A stretch of 5,956 nt of DNA from Leptospira ellisii (GTDB taxonomy: Bacteria > Spirochaetota > Leptospiria > Leptospirales > Leptospiraceae): assembly GCF_002811955.1 (NCBI RefSeq), contig NZ_NPEF01000227.1, forward strand, positions 1 through 5,956. The letters run 5' to 3'. Positions 1-5,956 of this stretch are shown here, one piece after another. Made by a program: the position numbers and the translations under genes. The notes beneath the pieces are model-generated. The model was given only the letters and a program-made list of their open reading frames with translations, searched no databases and was not told the DNA's origin. Numbering within the stretch: position 1 is the stretch's first letter; each line of letters starts with the position of its first letter.

Positions 1-1
1 C

Positions 2-994
2 TGGGTCCAGATCGTCAAAGCCTGTCTGCTTCTCTTCGGAGTCACGTTACTCGCTTTGTTGGCTCTTTCCCGTTTCGGATTCAATCCCGAGAACTTATAC
101 GGAGCGGTCGAAATGGAATTCGGAGCGACGGCTTTGGAACCCGGCGGTTTGACGGCCAATCCGGTCGATTCCGTCTCCTTGGGTTTGGCGCTGATGCTTG
201 GTTTATTAGGACTTCCTCATATTCTAATGCGATTTTACACCGTTCCGGACGCCAAAGAGGCTCGGAAGTCGGTCGCGTACGCTACGACTTTCATCGGGTA
301 TTTTTATCTGGTCATTCCCATCGTAGGATTTGCGGCAGCCGTGTTAGTCGGCCGTTCTTCGATCGCAGCCGTGGATAAAGGCGGAAACATGGCGGCGACG
401 CTGCTTGCGGAATTGTTGGGAGGCAACATACTGATGGGATTCGTCGCCGCGGTCGCTTTCGCCACCATTCTTGCGGTCGTCGCCGGTCTCACGTTAGCCG
501 CCGCTTCCACCATCTCGCACGACCTTTACGTCAACGTATTCAAGGAAGGAGACGCGAGCGAAGGGGAACAGGTGCGCATCGCAAGAAAGGCCACGATCGT
601 CTTCGGAGTTTTGAGCATTCTGTTGGGCATCCTATTCAAACACCAGAACGTCGCGTTCCTGGTCGGTCTTGCGTTCGCCGTCGCGGCGAGCGGAAACTTT
701 CCGTCCTTGTTTCTTTCGATACTTTGGAGAAACCTGAGCACGACCGGCGCCGTGATATCGATTCTGATCGGTTCGGTTTCCGCGATCGTGTTGATTATAC
801 TTAGTCCCACCGTTTGGGAGGAGGTGTTCGGATTTAAGGAGGCGTTGTTCCCGCTCAAAAATCCGGCGATCGTTTCCATGCCTCTGTCGTTTTTGACGGC
901 GTTCATTTTTTCCAAAATGATTCCGGAAAAAGCCGCGCGCGAAAAATACGACTCCGAAAAAATAAGGACTTATCTGGGAATCGGAGCGGAGTAG
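2..994 (+). CDS. actP: Cation/acetate symporter, ActP family (C-terminal part, 5' truncated by window edge)
   Basis: This is a sodium:solute symporter family membrane transporter that should import acetate and similar short carboxylates with a cation across the inner membrane. The frame is open from base 2, and the 330 visible residues are roughly the C-terminal 60 percent of a usual ~550-residue ActP. Hallmarks are the opening WVQIVKA helix, PHILMRF at about residues 72-78 followed by a conserved VPDAKEARKS loop, and a helix plus SHDLY segment at about 153-176 (AFATILAVVAGLTLA). The tail ends LGIGAE, like the TGIGIE end of enterobacterial ActP. Several further hydrophobic helices follow, and the C-terminus is short and charged (KAAREKYDSEK). 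A TTG at 56 could be mistaken for a start, but homology-like sequence continues upstream, so it is internal. The gene converges on the kinase operon with only 14 bases between stops. Substrate is inferred from family resemblance; other monocarboxylates are possible. Confidence 0.93.
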   Translation, partial: WVQIVKACLLLFGVTLLALLALSRFGFNPENLYGAVEMEFGATALEPGGLTANPVDSVSLGLALMLGLLGLPHILMRFYTVPDAKEARKSVAYATTFIGYFYLVIPIVGFAAAVLVGRSSIAAVDKGGNMAATLLAELLGGNILMGFVAAVAFATILAVVAGLTLAAASTISHDLYVNVFKEGDASEGEQVRIARKATIVFGVLSILLGILFKHQNVAFLVGLAFAVAASGNFPSLFLSILWRNLSTTGAVISILIGSVSAIVLIILSPTVWEEVFGFKEALFPLKNPAIVSMPLSFLTAFIFSKMIPEKAAREKYDSEKIRTYLGIGAE

Positions 995-1008
995 TCAATC
1001 CTTTCGAA

Positions 1009-2199
1009 TTAGGCCAGGTTTTTCCTTTCGGGAATGGATTCCTCCCCGGAGAAATATTCGGGGAAAACGGGAAGGTTTATGAAGAAGCGGGTATATTCGT
1101 TTTCTTTACTTTCGTAAAATAGTTCTCCTCCGTGATCCTTGACGATGCCTGTGCTCACCGAAAGTCCGAGCCCTGTTCCCTTATCCACTTTTTTCGTGGT
1201 AAAGAAGGGGCTGAAAATCTTCATCGCCTCGTCCTGGGGAATTCCCACCCCCCGATCCTCGATGCACATTTGGATCCAGGGTTTGTGTTCCTTGTCGAAT
1301 TTTTTCGCGGAAATGAATATGAGTTTGTCCGCGTTGTATTTCGGATATTTCTGATTGAGCGCGTCCCGCGCGTTGTTGAGCAGATTGAGTACGACCTGTT
1401 GTATCTGTTGCGGAACACATTCGATTTCGGGTAGATTTTCCGGAATATTCAGATTTATTTGAATATTATCCTTTTTGAATAATTGTTCGCACAGGGAGAC
1501 CGTTCTCTGCACCACTTCGCGGAAATTCACCTTTGAAAAAACGTGTTTCTCCTGTCTTGAAAGACGTAACAGGTCCTTGGTGATTTTGGAAATCCTCTCG
1601 CCTTCACCCAGAATGTTGCTGGCATATCTGAGGATCGGATCGTCCTTGCTCTGCGCGAGGATGAGCTGCGCGAAATTGATGATGATGGTGAGCGGATTGT
1701 TGATTTCATGCGCCACGCCGGTCGCCAAAAGGCTGATCGCTTCTAGTTTTTGGGCCTGGATGAGCTGCGACTTCAACGCCTCGTTCTGTTTTTCGATCTC
1801 GTCCAGCAGGTTTCTTTCCTCGGACTCCTTCAACGCGCGTTCTATCGAGAAATTCAGTTTCGAGATCTTGTTTTTGGAGATATAATCGGTCGCTCCTCGT
1901 TTGAGCGCTTCGATCGCCGCGTCCTCGCCTAACCATCCCGATACGAACAAAAACGGGGTGACGGGCGCGTAACGTTTCGAAATTTCGAGGGCTTCCATTC
2001 CGTCGAAAGAGGGCATAGAAAAATCGGAAAGGATCAGGTCCGGCTCGCTCGCGTTCAGCTCCTGGACGAGTTCCTCTTTGGTCTGTATTTGTTTATAAGA
2101 AAAATCTAATCCGCTATTTCCGATCTGACGGATCATGAGTCCTAGATCGTTCGGATTGTCCTCTATACAGAGGATGTAGACTTTTTTCTGGATCATCAT
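1009..2199 (-). CDS. REC-histidine kinase: N-terminal receiver domain fused to a cytoplasmic HisKA/HATPase kinase
   Basis: This 396-residue soluble protein has no transmembrane segment. Residues 7-122 form a receiver domain with acidic pocket E13/D14, phosphoacceptor D59 (LSDFSMP), S87 and K109. A helical, probably coiled-coil linker at 120-150 leads to a HisKA dimerisation domain with phospho-histidine H164 in GVAHEINNP. The HATPase_c domain has the N box around N272-N276, G1 D315 (EDRGVGIP), F box 329-333 (FSPFF) and G2 341-347 (GTGLGLS). All catalytic residues are present, so it should be an active kinase whose input is phosphorylation of its own receiver. It is the last gene of the operon. 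Its ATG overlaps the upstream stop as ATGA, and a second in-frame ATG follows at once; the first is chosen because of that coupling. The upstream Shine-Dalgarno sequence is weak, consistent with re-initiation. The family is recognised with confidence; the signal and the output partner are unknown. Confidence 0.93.
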   Translation of the reverse strand: MMIQKKVYILCIEDNPNDLGLMIRQIGNSGLDFSYKQIQTKEELVQELNASEPDLILSDFSMPSFDGMEALEISKRYAPVTPFLFVSGWLGEDAAIEALKRGATDYISKNKISKLNFSIERALKESEERNLLDEIEKQNEALKSQLIQAQKLEAISLLATGVAHEINNPLTIIINFAQLILAQSKDDPILRYASNILGEGERISKITKDLLRLSRQEKHVFSKVNFREVVQRTVSLCEQLFKKDNIQINLNIPENLPEIECVPQQIQQVVLNLLNNARDALNQKYPKYNADKLIFISAKKFDKEHKPWIQMCIEDRGVGIPQDEAMKIFSPFFTTKKVDKGTGLGLSVSTGIVKDHGGELFYESKENEYTRFFINLPVFPEYFSGEESIPERKNLA

Positions 2200-2645
2200 A
2201 CCACACTTTTATTCATTAAGATCCAATAGAATCCGATTTCGCTGACCACGTCGCTGAATTTGCCGAACTCCAGGGGTTTCACTACGTAGCTGTTCACTCC
2301 GAGTCTGTAACTTTCGACGATGTCCTTTTCCTCCGCGGACGAGGTCAAAATCACGACCGGAATCATTTTCGTCAGTTCTTCGTTTCTCACGCGTTTTAAA
2401 ACCTCTATCCCGTCCACCTTAGGCATCTTAAGATCGAGCAGGATCAGAGAAGACAACTGCGTTTTGTCCCGATCGGAGTAGGCACCGGTGGCAAAAAGAT
2501 AATCCAACGCCTCTTCACCGTCGCGCACCAGCTGAAGTCGGTTGGTTAAATTATGTTTTTTTAAACTTCTTAAGGTCAGTTCCGAATCCTGCGGATTGTC
2601 CTCCGCGTAAAGGATGGAAATGAGGCTATTTTGAAAATTAACCAT
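2196..2645 (-). CDS. Single-domain response regulator, Rcp1/CheY-like receiver
   Basis: This is a 149-residue stand-alone receiver domain. It has the acidic pair E15/D16 (YAEDNPQDS), phosphoacceptor D71 (LLDLKMP), T101 (ILTSS) and K123 (VVKPL), so it should accept phosphate normally. The AEDNPQD start and the aromatic C-terminal helix (GFYWILMN) resemble the Rcp1-type regulators that pair with phytochrome-like kinases. There is no DNA-binding or enzymatic output domain, so it probably acts by protein contact or as a phosphorelay shuttle. The reading frame is open further upstream to 2753, but that extension only shadows the kinase C-terminus in another frame. The ATG at 2645 is chosen because receiver homology begins right after it. 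It overlaps the kinase stop by 8 bases (ATGGTTAA), with a GGGAG sequence upstream at slightly long spacing. Its obvious cognate kinase is the CHASE3 kinase encoded just upstream. Confidence 0.92.
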   Translation of the reverse strand: MVNFQNSLISILYAEDNPQDSELTLRSLKKHNLTNRLQLVRDGEEALDYLFATGAYSDRDKTQLSSLILLDLKMPKVDGIEVLKRVRNEELTKMIPVVILTSSAEEKDIVESYRLGVNSYVVKPLEFGKFSDVVSEIGFYWILMNKSVV

Positions 2646-4029
2646 CTTGTTTGTCCGCTCCCAGAGTGAAATAAAAACAGGCGCCTTCGCCCGGTTTGCC
2701 CTCTCCCCAAACGGTGCCGTTGTGTTTTTCGACGACCCGTTTGACGATCGCAAGACCCACGCCGGTCCCTTCGAACTGTTCCGCGTGATGAAGTCTCTGA
2801 AATATGTTGAACAGCTTGTGCTGATATTTCATATCGAATCCGGCGCCGTTGTCCCTTACGTAAAAAACCGTCTGTTCGTCGTCCGTCCGATACGAGGATA
2901 CCTCTATGACCGGATATTCCTTGTCTTTGGAATATTTATAAGAGTTGGAAACCAGATTAAAGAGAAGCTGTTTCAACAAGGCCAAATCCCCTTTCGCGCC
3001 GGGAAGATCTCCCACCACCGTCTTCACTTCGCGTTCGGGGTAATAGTCCTTCACTTCGTCCAGAACCTTCTGGACCATTTGACGCATATCCACGGAATTA
3101 AACGCCACATCCCTCCGCCCTAAACGCGAATATTCGAGAAGATCGTCTATGAGTTGCCCCATGTTTTCCGAGTTTTTGGTTATGATGTTCAGGATCCTTC
3201 TGCCTTCCTCCTGAAGGTCCGCGCCGAAATCCTCCATGAGAATTTTGGAGAATCCCGATATGCCGCGGATCGGCGCCCTGAGATCGTGGGAAACCGAATA
3301 GGAAAACGATTCCAGATCCTTATTGGATCTTTCCAGCTGTTCGGAATATTCCTTGAGATTCCGATTGGAAAGCTTGGCTTCCTCCTCCGCTTTCAGTCTG
3401 CGTTTACTCTCTCTGTAAATTAGAATATACTGTATTACTATGAAACTCAGGTTGAGCACGATTCCTAAAAAGATGAGAAGGTTCGAAATCCACACGTTGT
3501 GCTCGAAACTTTTTTGACGGATCTTCAGAAGGCGGATCTCCTCCTCCTTGATCTCGTATATGATTGAACGTATTTTCCCGGTGAGTTCTATACCTTGCGG
3601 AGAACGGAAGGCTTGGGTGTAACTTTCGACCGGTCTGAATTTTTTTCCTTCGATCTGTTTTTCCAGATAAAAAATTTTTTTTTCGATCATCGAACCCAGT
3701 TCTGCGAGACGTTTTTGTTGACCGGGATTGTCCGAAGTGATCGCGTTCAGCTCCCCGATCTTCTCCAAAAGAGTCTTTTTATTTTCGAAGAAGGCGCCGA
3801 ATTGTCGGGTATCGTTAAAAAGGATGTATGCTCGAAAGACCGCGTGCAGTTCGCTGAAAGCGGAAAGGGTTTCTTCCAGACGTATGATGACCTGTTGGGT
3901 ATGTGATTCCCAATTCCTCATATTCGAGGATTGACGGAGGCTGTAAATGATCGCTCCCGAAACGAACGTGTTGAGGAAGATGATGACGGCTAATCCGATC
4001 AATATGTTCTTTTCAATCGTGTTCTTCAA
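2638..4029 (-). CDS. Membrane-bound CHASE3-domain sensor histidine kinase
   Basis: This 463-residue protein is the first gene of the three-gene signalling operon. The order is TM1 at about 8-31, a periplasmic helical CHASE3 sensor at about 32-177 (hallmark [11 protein letters not shown] at 98-108 and the [11 protein letters not shown] exit helix at 162-172), TM2 at about 180-205, and a coiled-coil linker at about 206-240. HisKA follows with phospho-histidine H248 in SVSHDLRAP, then HATPase_c with N box N358-N362, G1 D393 (RDNGAGF), F box 407-410 and G2 421-426 (GTGVGL). There is no PAS or HAMP domain between TM2 and HisKA. All key residues are intact. The kinase core resembles that of bacteriophytochrome-type kinases, which often pair with single-receiver regulators such as the next gene. 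The start is TTG at 4029; an in-frame TGA sits 12 bases upstream, so no earlier ATG is possible. AAGGAG lies 13 bases before it. The ligand of CHASE3 cannot be told from sequence. Confidence 0.93.
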   Translation of the reverse strand: MKNTIEKNILIGLAVIIFLNTFVSGAIIYSLRQSSNMRNWESHTQQVIIRLEETLSAFSELHAVFRAYILFNDTRQFGAFFENKKTLLEKIGELNAITSDNPGQQKRLAELGSMIEKKIFYLEKQIEGKKFRPVESYTQAFRSPQGIELTGKIRSIIYEIKEEEIRLLKIRQKSFEHNVWISNLLIFLGIVLNLSFIVIQYILIYRESKRRLKAEEEAKLSNRNLKEYSEQLERSNKDLESFSYSVSHDLRAPIRGISGFSKILMEDFGADLQEEGRRILNIITKNSENMGQLIDDLLEYSRLGRRDVAFNSVDMRQMVQKVLDEVKDYYPEREVKTVVGDLPGAKGDLALLKQLLFNLVSNSYKYSKDKEYPVIEVSSYRTDDEQTVFYVRDNGAGFDMKYQHKLFNIFQRLHHAEQFEGTGVGLAIVKRVVEKHNGTVWGEGKPGEGACFYFTLGADKQDG

Positions 4030-4042
4030 AAGAATTCTTCAG

Positions 4043-4048
4043 CTCCTT
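4043..4048 (-). promoter_or_regulatory. Ribosome binding site supporting the TTG start of the CHASE3 kinase
   Basis: On the minus strand the sequence AAGGAG lies 13 bases upstream of the TTG at 4029. It is a strong Shine-Dalgarno match at slightly long spacing. An in-frame TGA between it and the TTG excludes an upstream start. The next in-frame start-like codon is a TTG at residue 10, too far from this site. Confidence 0.6.
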
Positions 4049-4067
4049 GAGAACGAAATCGAGTCGG

Positions 4068-4085
4068 CGGAATCGCGTTATTCCG
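4068..4085 (-). other. Small hairpin in the leader of the signalling operon
   Basis: CGGAAT and ATTCCG form a perfect 6-bp stem with a 6-base loop, between the predicted promoter (4166-4195) and the kinase start at 4029. No run of U follows it on the minus strand, so it is not a normal terminator. It could modulate mRNA stability or translation, or be chance. Seen directly; any role is inference. Confidence 0.3.
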
Positions 4086-4165
4086 ATTTAAAATCAGGAT
4101 GACTTTTTTATTTCAATATCTCTAAAATAGCAAGAAAAACTTGAAATTATGTTTCGGATCGGTTA

Positions 4166-4195
4166 ATTATAGTATACTCATCCGGATTCGGGCAA
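4166..4195 (-). promoter_or_regulatory. Sigma70-like promoter of the three-gene kinase/regulator operon
   Basis: Reading leftward, TTGCCC (4195-4190, four of six bases matching TTGACA) is followed by an 18-base spacer and a perfect TATAAT (4171-4166). The predicted start of transcription is about 4158-4160, giving a leader of roughly 130 bases before the TTG start. The surrounding region is clearly more AT-rich than the flanking genes. It lies between the end of the methyltransferase gene and the kinase gene, so the operon can be transcribed independently of its upstream neighbour. Confidence 0.6.
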
Positions 4196-4250
4196 GAAAT
4201 TATCCGATTTTTTGCGGAGCACGTTCGGAAAATCATTTTAGAATTTCTTG
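4193..4250. repeat. 9-base inverted repeat just upstream of the kinase operon promoter
   Basis: CAAGAAATT at 4193-4201 is the exact reverse complement of AATTTCTTG at 4242-4250. The arms are 40 bases apart. The left arm touches the -35 box, so this pair could bind a regulator. A related short pair, CAAG-AAAAA-CTTG, occurs at 4131-4143 on the other side of the promoter. The region is AT-rich, so chance similarity is possible. Confidence 0.3.
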
Positions 4251-4299
4251 AAATGCGCGAATGCGTCCGCTCCCGATCCGCGCGTATGAAACGTTAAGT

Positions 4300-5190
4300 T
4301 TATGTCGTTTTCGTCCGCGGCGTTTCGACCTTTTCGAAACAAAGAGCCATCATATCCCCTTGATCGAGAATTTTGACGAGAGGATCCGCGATGTTCTTCG
4401 CGATTCCGTAAAAGAAGGACGCATTCTTCTTCGTCGTCATTCCGCTTCCGTAGGTCACGTGCGTCGTTTCGGAAAAGCCGATTCCTTCACAAAGCGCGAT
4501 CAAACCGGAAAGGGAATAGTAGTATAGATGTTCCGGGACATTGAGATATCTCCACGAAGGTCCCTGCAGTTTCGCCAAAGTTCCCCATCGACAGGTGGAA
4601 AGTACGATTCTGCCTCCGGGTTTCAAATGTGTATGAATTTTTTCTAATGTTTCTTTCGGTTTGTGAAGGTGTTCTATGGAAGCCCACAACGTGACGAGAT
4701 CGAATTTTTGTCCTTCCCCGTTTTTCCAGCGCAGGAAATCCCCTTGTTCCACTTGGAGTCCCAGCTTTTCCCGCGCGAATCGGACGGGCGATTCCGCGAT
4801 ATCGATTCCGTGGGAATCCCAGCCGCGCCGCGCCATATAGTCGACGAAATATCCGGCGGCGCATCCCACGTCCAGACAACGTTTCGATCCGGAAAGCGAA
4901 TTCTCCCAGGCTTCGAAATCCAAATCCCTTAGATTGAGACCGAATACGCGCGAGATTTCGTTTTTCACCGTTTCTGAAAAATAATTGTCATAACCTCGGT
5001 CGCTTCGTTTGAGAAAGTATTCCTCGGAATAGTAGGAGGATACTTCCTCCGGAGAAGGTTGCGGATTGACTTGAACCAAACCGCATTCTTTGCATTCGAC
5101 AATATGAAAAGTTTCGTTTCGGTGGTTGGATTTGGAAAATAAGGACGTAAATTCGGAGGAACCGCAGGTATTACAGGAAACACTTTCCAT
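4300..5190 (-). CDS. Class I SAM-dependent methyltransferase with N-terminal zinc-ribbon-like motif
   Basis: The protein has 296 residues. The N-terminus carries two CxxC knuckles, C6/C9 and C33/C36 ([14 protein letters not shown]), typical of a small zinc-binding ribbon. The Rossmann methyltransferase core has motif I at 105-115 ([11 protein letters not shown]), acidic D130 at the end of strand 2 (GIDIA), D151 (QGDF) and the post-motif segment 163-178 ([16 protein letters not shown]). Then comes LKPGG, and the conserved [14 protein letters not shown] segment at about 213-226. This matches the Methyltransf_23-type enzymes often found among surface-glycan and O-antigen genes, but the acceptor here is unknown. 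The ATG at 5190 is placed just before the first CxxC; its Shine-Dalgarno (TAGG, about 8 bases away) is weak. The gene is divergent from the CapA-like gene (86 bases between starts) and runs in the same direction as the kinase operon, which has its own promoter. No clear terminator follows it. Confidence 0.88.
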   Translation of the reverse strand: MESVSCNTCGSSEFTSLFSKSNHRNETFHIVECKECGLVQVNPQPSPEEVSSYYSEEYFLKRSDRGYDNYFSETVKNEISRVFGLNLRDLDFEAWENSLSGSKRCLDVGCAAGYFVDYMARRGWDSHGIDIAESPVRFAREKLGLQVEQGDFLRWKNGEGQKFDLVTLWASIEHLHKPKETLEKIHTHLKPGGRIVLSTCRWGTLAKLQGPSWRYLNVPEHLYYYSLSGLIALCEGIGFSETTHVTYGSGMTTKKNASFFYGIAKNIADPLVKILDQGDMMALCFEKVETPRTKTT

Positions 5191-5198
5191 TTTATAAA
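5170..5198 (+). promoter_or_regulatory. Candidate promoter for the CapA-like gene
   Basis: ATTACA (5170-5175, four of six to TTGACA), a 17-base spacer and TATAAA (5193-5198, five of six to TATAAT) point rightward toward the gene starting at 5277. It overlaps the first codons of the divergent methyltransferase. The -35 box is poor and the region is generally AT-rich, so this is a weak prediction. Confidence 0.25.
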
Positions 5199-5276
5199 CC
5201 TATCGGTCGCGGTTCGGAATCCTTTGATACAAATTCTGCTTTACTCGTTCCTTCTCCTTGAAACTGATGAAAATAC

Positions 5277-5783
5277 ATGAAACTAACGGCCCTGTATTCC
5301 ATTCTTTGCGTTTTCTTTTTGTTCTCTTCCGCTCTTTTCGCCCAATCGGACAACAATACGACCGTTAAGATCAAAGCGGTCGGAGATATGGTGCCCGGGA
5401 CGAATTTTCCCGAGCCGCTTCAGATTCAGGATCCCCGGTCTTTTTTATTCGGAAAAGTGGAAAGTCATCTCAAGGGGGCCGATATCCTCTTCGGGAATTT
5501 CGAAAGCACCCTCACCAATTATCCCAATACCTCCAAGGACACTTCGCGAAGAATGATCTTCGCGTTCCGCACTCCGCCCGCTTATGCGAAGGTTCTTAAG
5601 GAAGTGGGTTTCGACGTTTTGAGCATCGCGAACAATCACTCCCTTGATTTTCATCGCGCGTACCAAATGCGGACCGTGTCCGATCACGAGATCCGCACCC
5701 GCGTCGATCAGAGAATGGCTGAACTCGACGAGGTTGCCCCTGTATTCTCCGTAAAAACGCTCCATCTGATTTTTTACGTGTAG
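5277..5783 (+). CDS. CapA-family (PGA_cap) secreted protein, N-terminal portion only, with an aberrant tail
   Basis: Residues 1-22 are a clear signal peptide (MKLT, hydrophobic core, probable cleavage after ALFA), so the product is exported. Residues 31-125 match the start of the metallophosphatase-like CapA family: AVGDMVPG with D37, ILFGNFES with N74 and E76, and [10 protein letters not shown] with N119, N120 and H121. Family members are linked to poly-gamma-glutamate capsule synthesis, but many have unknown function. After F125 (base 5651) the similarity stops abruptly. The remaining 43 residues are nonsense-like and antisense to a frame that encodes a later part of a CapA protein. The open frame therefore stops at 168 residues, well short of the 300-400 usual in the family, and is very unlikely to be functional as it stands. 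The start is fixed by two in-frame TGA codons directly upstream of the ATG region. No strong Shine-Dalgarno is visible. Confidence 0.75.
   Translation: MKLTALYSILCVFFLFSSALFAQSDNNTTVKIKAVGDMVPGTNFPEPLQIQDPRSFLFGKVESHLKGADILFGNFESTLTNYPNTSKDTSRRMIFAFRTPPAYAKVLKEVGFDVLSIANNHSLDFHRAYQMRTVSDHEIRTRVDQRMAELDEVAPVFSVKTLHLIFYV
5646..5654. other. Inversion or chimera junction inside the CapA-like gene
   Basis: Plus-strand CapA similarity ends at SLDF (TTT, 5649-5651), and minus-strand CapA similarity ends at MKI (ATG AAA ATC, 5654-5646). The same bases GATTTT serve both as the codons for DF on one strand and as part of KI on the other. Both readings are plausible family sequence, so the join probably occurred at a short stretch shared in inverted orientation. 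Confidence 0.6.
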
Positions 5784-5938
5784 AGCGGGACCGCCCTCCG
5801 CGCCTCCGTGAAAGGAAATAAAAACGAGTTGTGCCTTACGTTTGGCCTCCTTAACGAGCGCCACTCCTTCTTCGATTTCGTTGACGTTGTTATGCGACTT
5901 CAAATGCGAAAATCCGATCCAGGCGATGGAGACGTTTT

Positions 5939-5956
5939 TCACGTTCATATACGTGA
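5939..5956. repeat. Short inverted repeat at the extreme right end of the window
   Basis: TCACGT (5939-5944) and ACGTGA (5951-5956) are exact reverse complements separated by six bases. The repeat ends exactly at the last base. It lies within the inverted CapA fragment and may be chance, or may mark where an assembly path folds back and stops. Confidence 0.3.

Larger units (their letters stand above)
5646..5956 (-). pseudogene. Inverted internal/C-terminal fragment of the same CapA-like gene
   Basis: Read leftward from the window edge, the frame through 5948 gives about 103 residues of CapA-family sequence. It contains [17 protein letters not shown], a helix [14 protein letters not shown], the strand and motif [13 protein letters not shown], an [13 protein letters not shown] segment, and [19 protein letters not shown]. 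These are the second-half motifs of the family that should follow the NNHSLDF segment found on the other strand. After about MKI (5654-5646) the similarity ends and the frame runs antisense through the N-terminal part to a stop at 5445. A methionine at 5948 is not a real start; it is internal, and similarity probably continues past the window. The linker normally lying between the two halves is absent here and should lie beyond position 5956 if the inversion is genuine. The final YSLGNF-type C-terminal segment is also missing. Confidence 0.7.

Noticed and set aside
56..58. TTG as the start of the acetate symporter
   Set aside because: The frame stays open to the window edge and the upstream residues WVQIVKA match ActP, so the gene is truncated, not short.
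1044..1063. CCCCG/CGGGG hairpin as terminator for the acetate symporter
   Set aside because: It lies inside the REC-kinase gene and is followed by AAAACGG, not a T-run, on the + strand.
1132..1885. Several + strand open frames of 71-136 codons
   Set aside because: All are shadows of the REC-kinase gene, whose catalytic motifs are intact on the - strand.
2646..2753. Upstream extension of the single-domain regulator by 36 residues
   Set aside because: The extra residues come from the kinase C-terminal codons read in another frame and show no receiver character; the ATG at 2645 fits the family length.
2647..3123. Open frame of 158 codons on the + strand
   Set aside because: It lies fully antisense to the kinase core of the CHASE3 kinase, shows no family motifs, and is explained by codon bias in the real gene.
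4200..4299. Possible terminator after the methyltransferase gene
   Set aside because: Only weak GC-rich complementary stretches with long loops are visible, and no T-run follows them.
5192..5374. 60-codon - strand open frame with an AAGGAG sequence inside it
   Set aside because: It is antisense to the CapA signal peptide region, has no recognisable features, and the purine-rich stretch has no sensible start codon after it.
5652..5783. C-terminal 43 residues of the + strand CapA open frame as a novel domain
   Set aside because: They are antisense to a clear CapA fragment on the other strand and have no family character.

Overview
The window reads like a spirochaete fragment, most likely a Leptospira species with an unusually high GC content (about half G+C by eye). 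This is an inference from gene content and protein style: an ActP-type acetate symporter, a CHASE3 sensor kinase, an Rcp1-like single-domain response regulator and a CapA-type protein. No rRNA or other phylogenetic marker is present, so the assignment is tentative. Both ends cut through genes and the length is not round, so this may be a whole small contig of a draft assembly.

Layout. Positions 2-994 (+) hold the C-terminal part of a cation/acetate symporter (actP family). Only 14 bases later, converging on it, ends a three-gene leftward signalling operon. In transcription order it is a membrane CHASE3 histidine kinase (4029 to 2638, TTG start), a stand-alone receiver protein (2645 to 2196) and a cytoplasmic protein with an N-terminal receiver fused to a histidine kinase (2199 to 1009). 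The genes overlap by 8 and 4 bases, which implies translational coupling. A sigma70-like promoter with a perfect TATAAT lies at 4166-4195, in a 270-base intergenic region that also holds a 9-base inverted repeat and a small leader hairpin. Upstream, also leftward, is a class I SAM-dependent methyltransferase with an N-terminal zinc-ribbon-like CxxC pair (5190 to 4300). Divergent from it, a CapA-family secreted protein begins at 5277 (+).

The cassette contains two kinases and two receiver domains but no DNA-binding or enzymatic output domain and no HPt domain. It therefore looks like the front end of a phosphorelay whose output protein is encoded elsewhere. The signal could be sensed by the periplasmic CHASE3 domain, passed to the single-domain regulator, and modulated by the REC-kinase.

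The most striking observation is at the right end. The CapA-like gene is broken by an inversion. Its N-terminal third reads on the + strand up to about 5650, and the rest of the window (about 5650-5956) encodes a later part of what looks like the same protein on the opposite strand. The junction falls within 5646-5654. This is either a genuine small inversion that destroyed or switched the gene, or a chimeric-read artefact at a contig end. The latter is somewhat more likely, given that the window ends only about 300 bases beyond the junction. I found no CRISPR array, tRNA, rRNA or insertion sequence, and no wholly new system.
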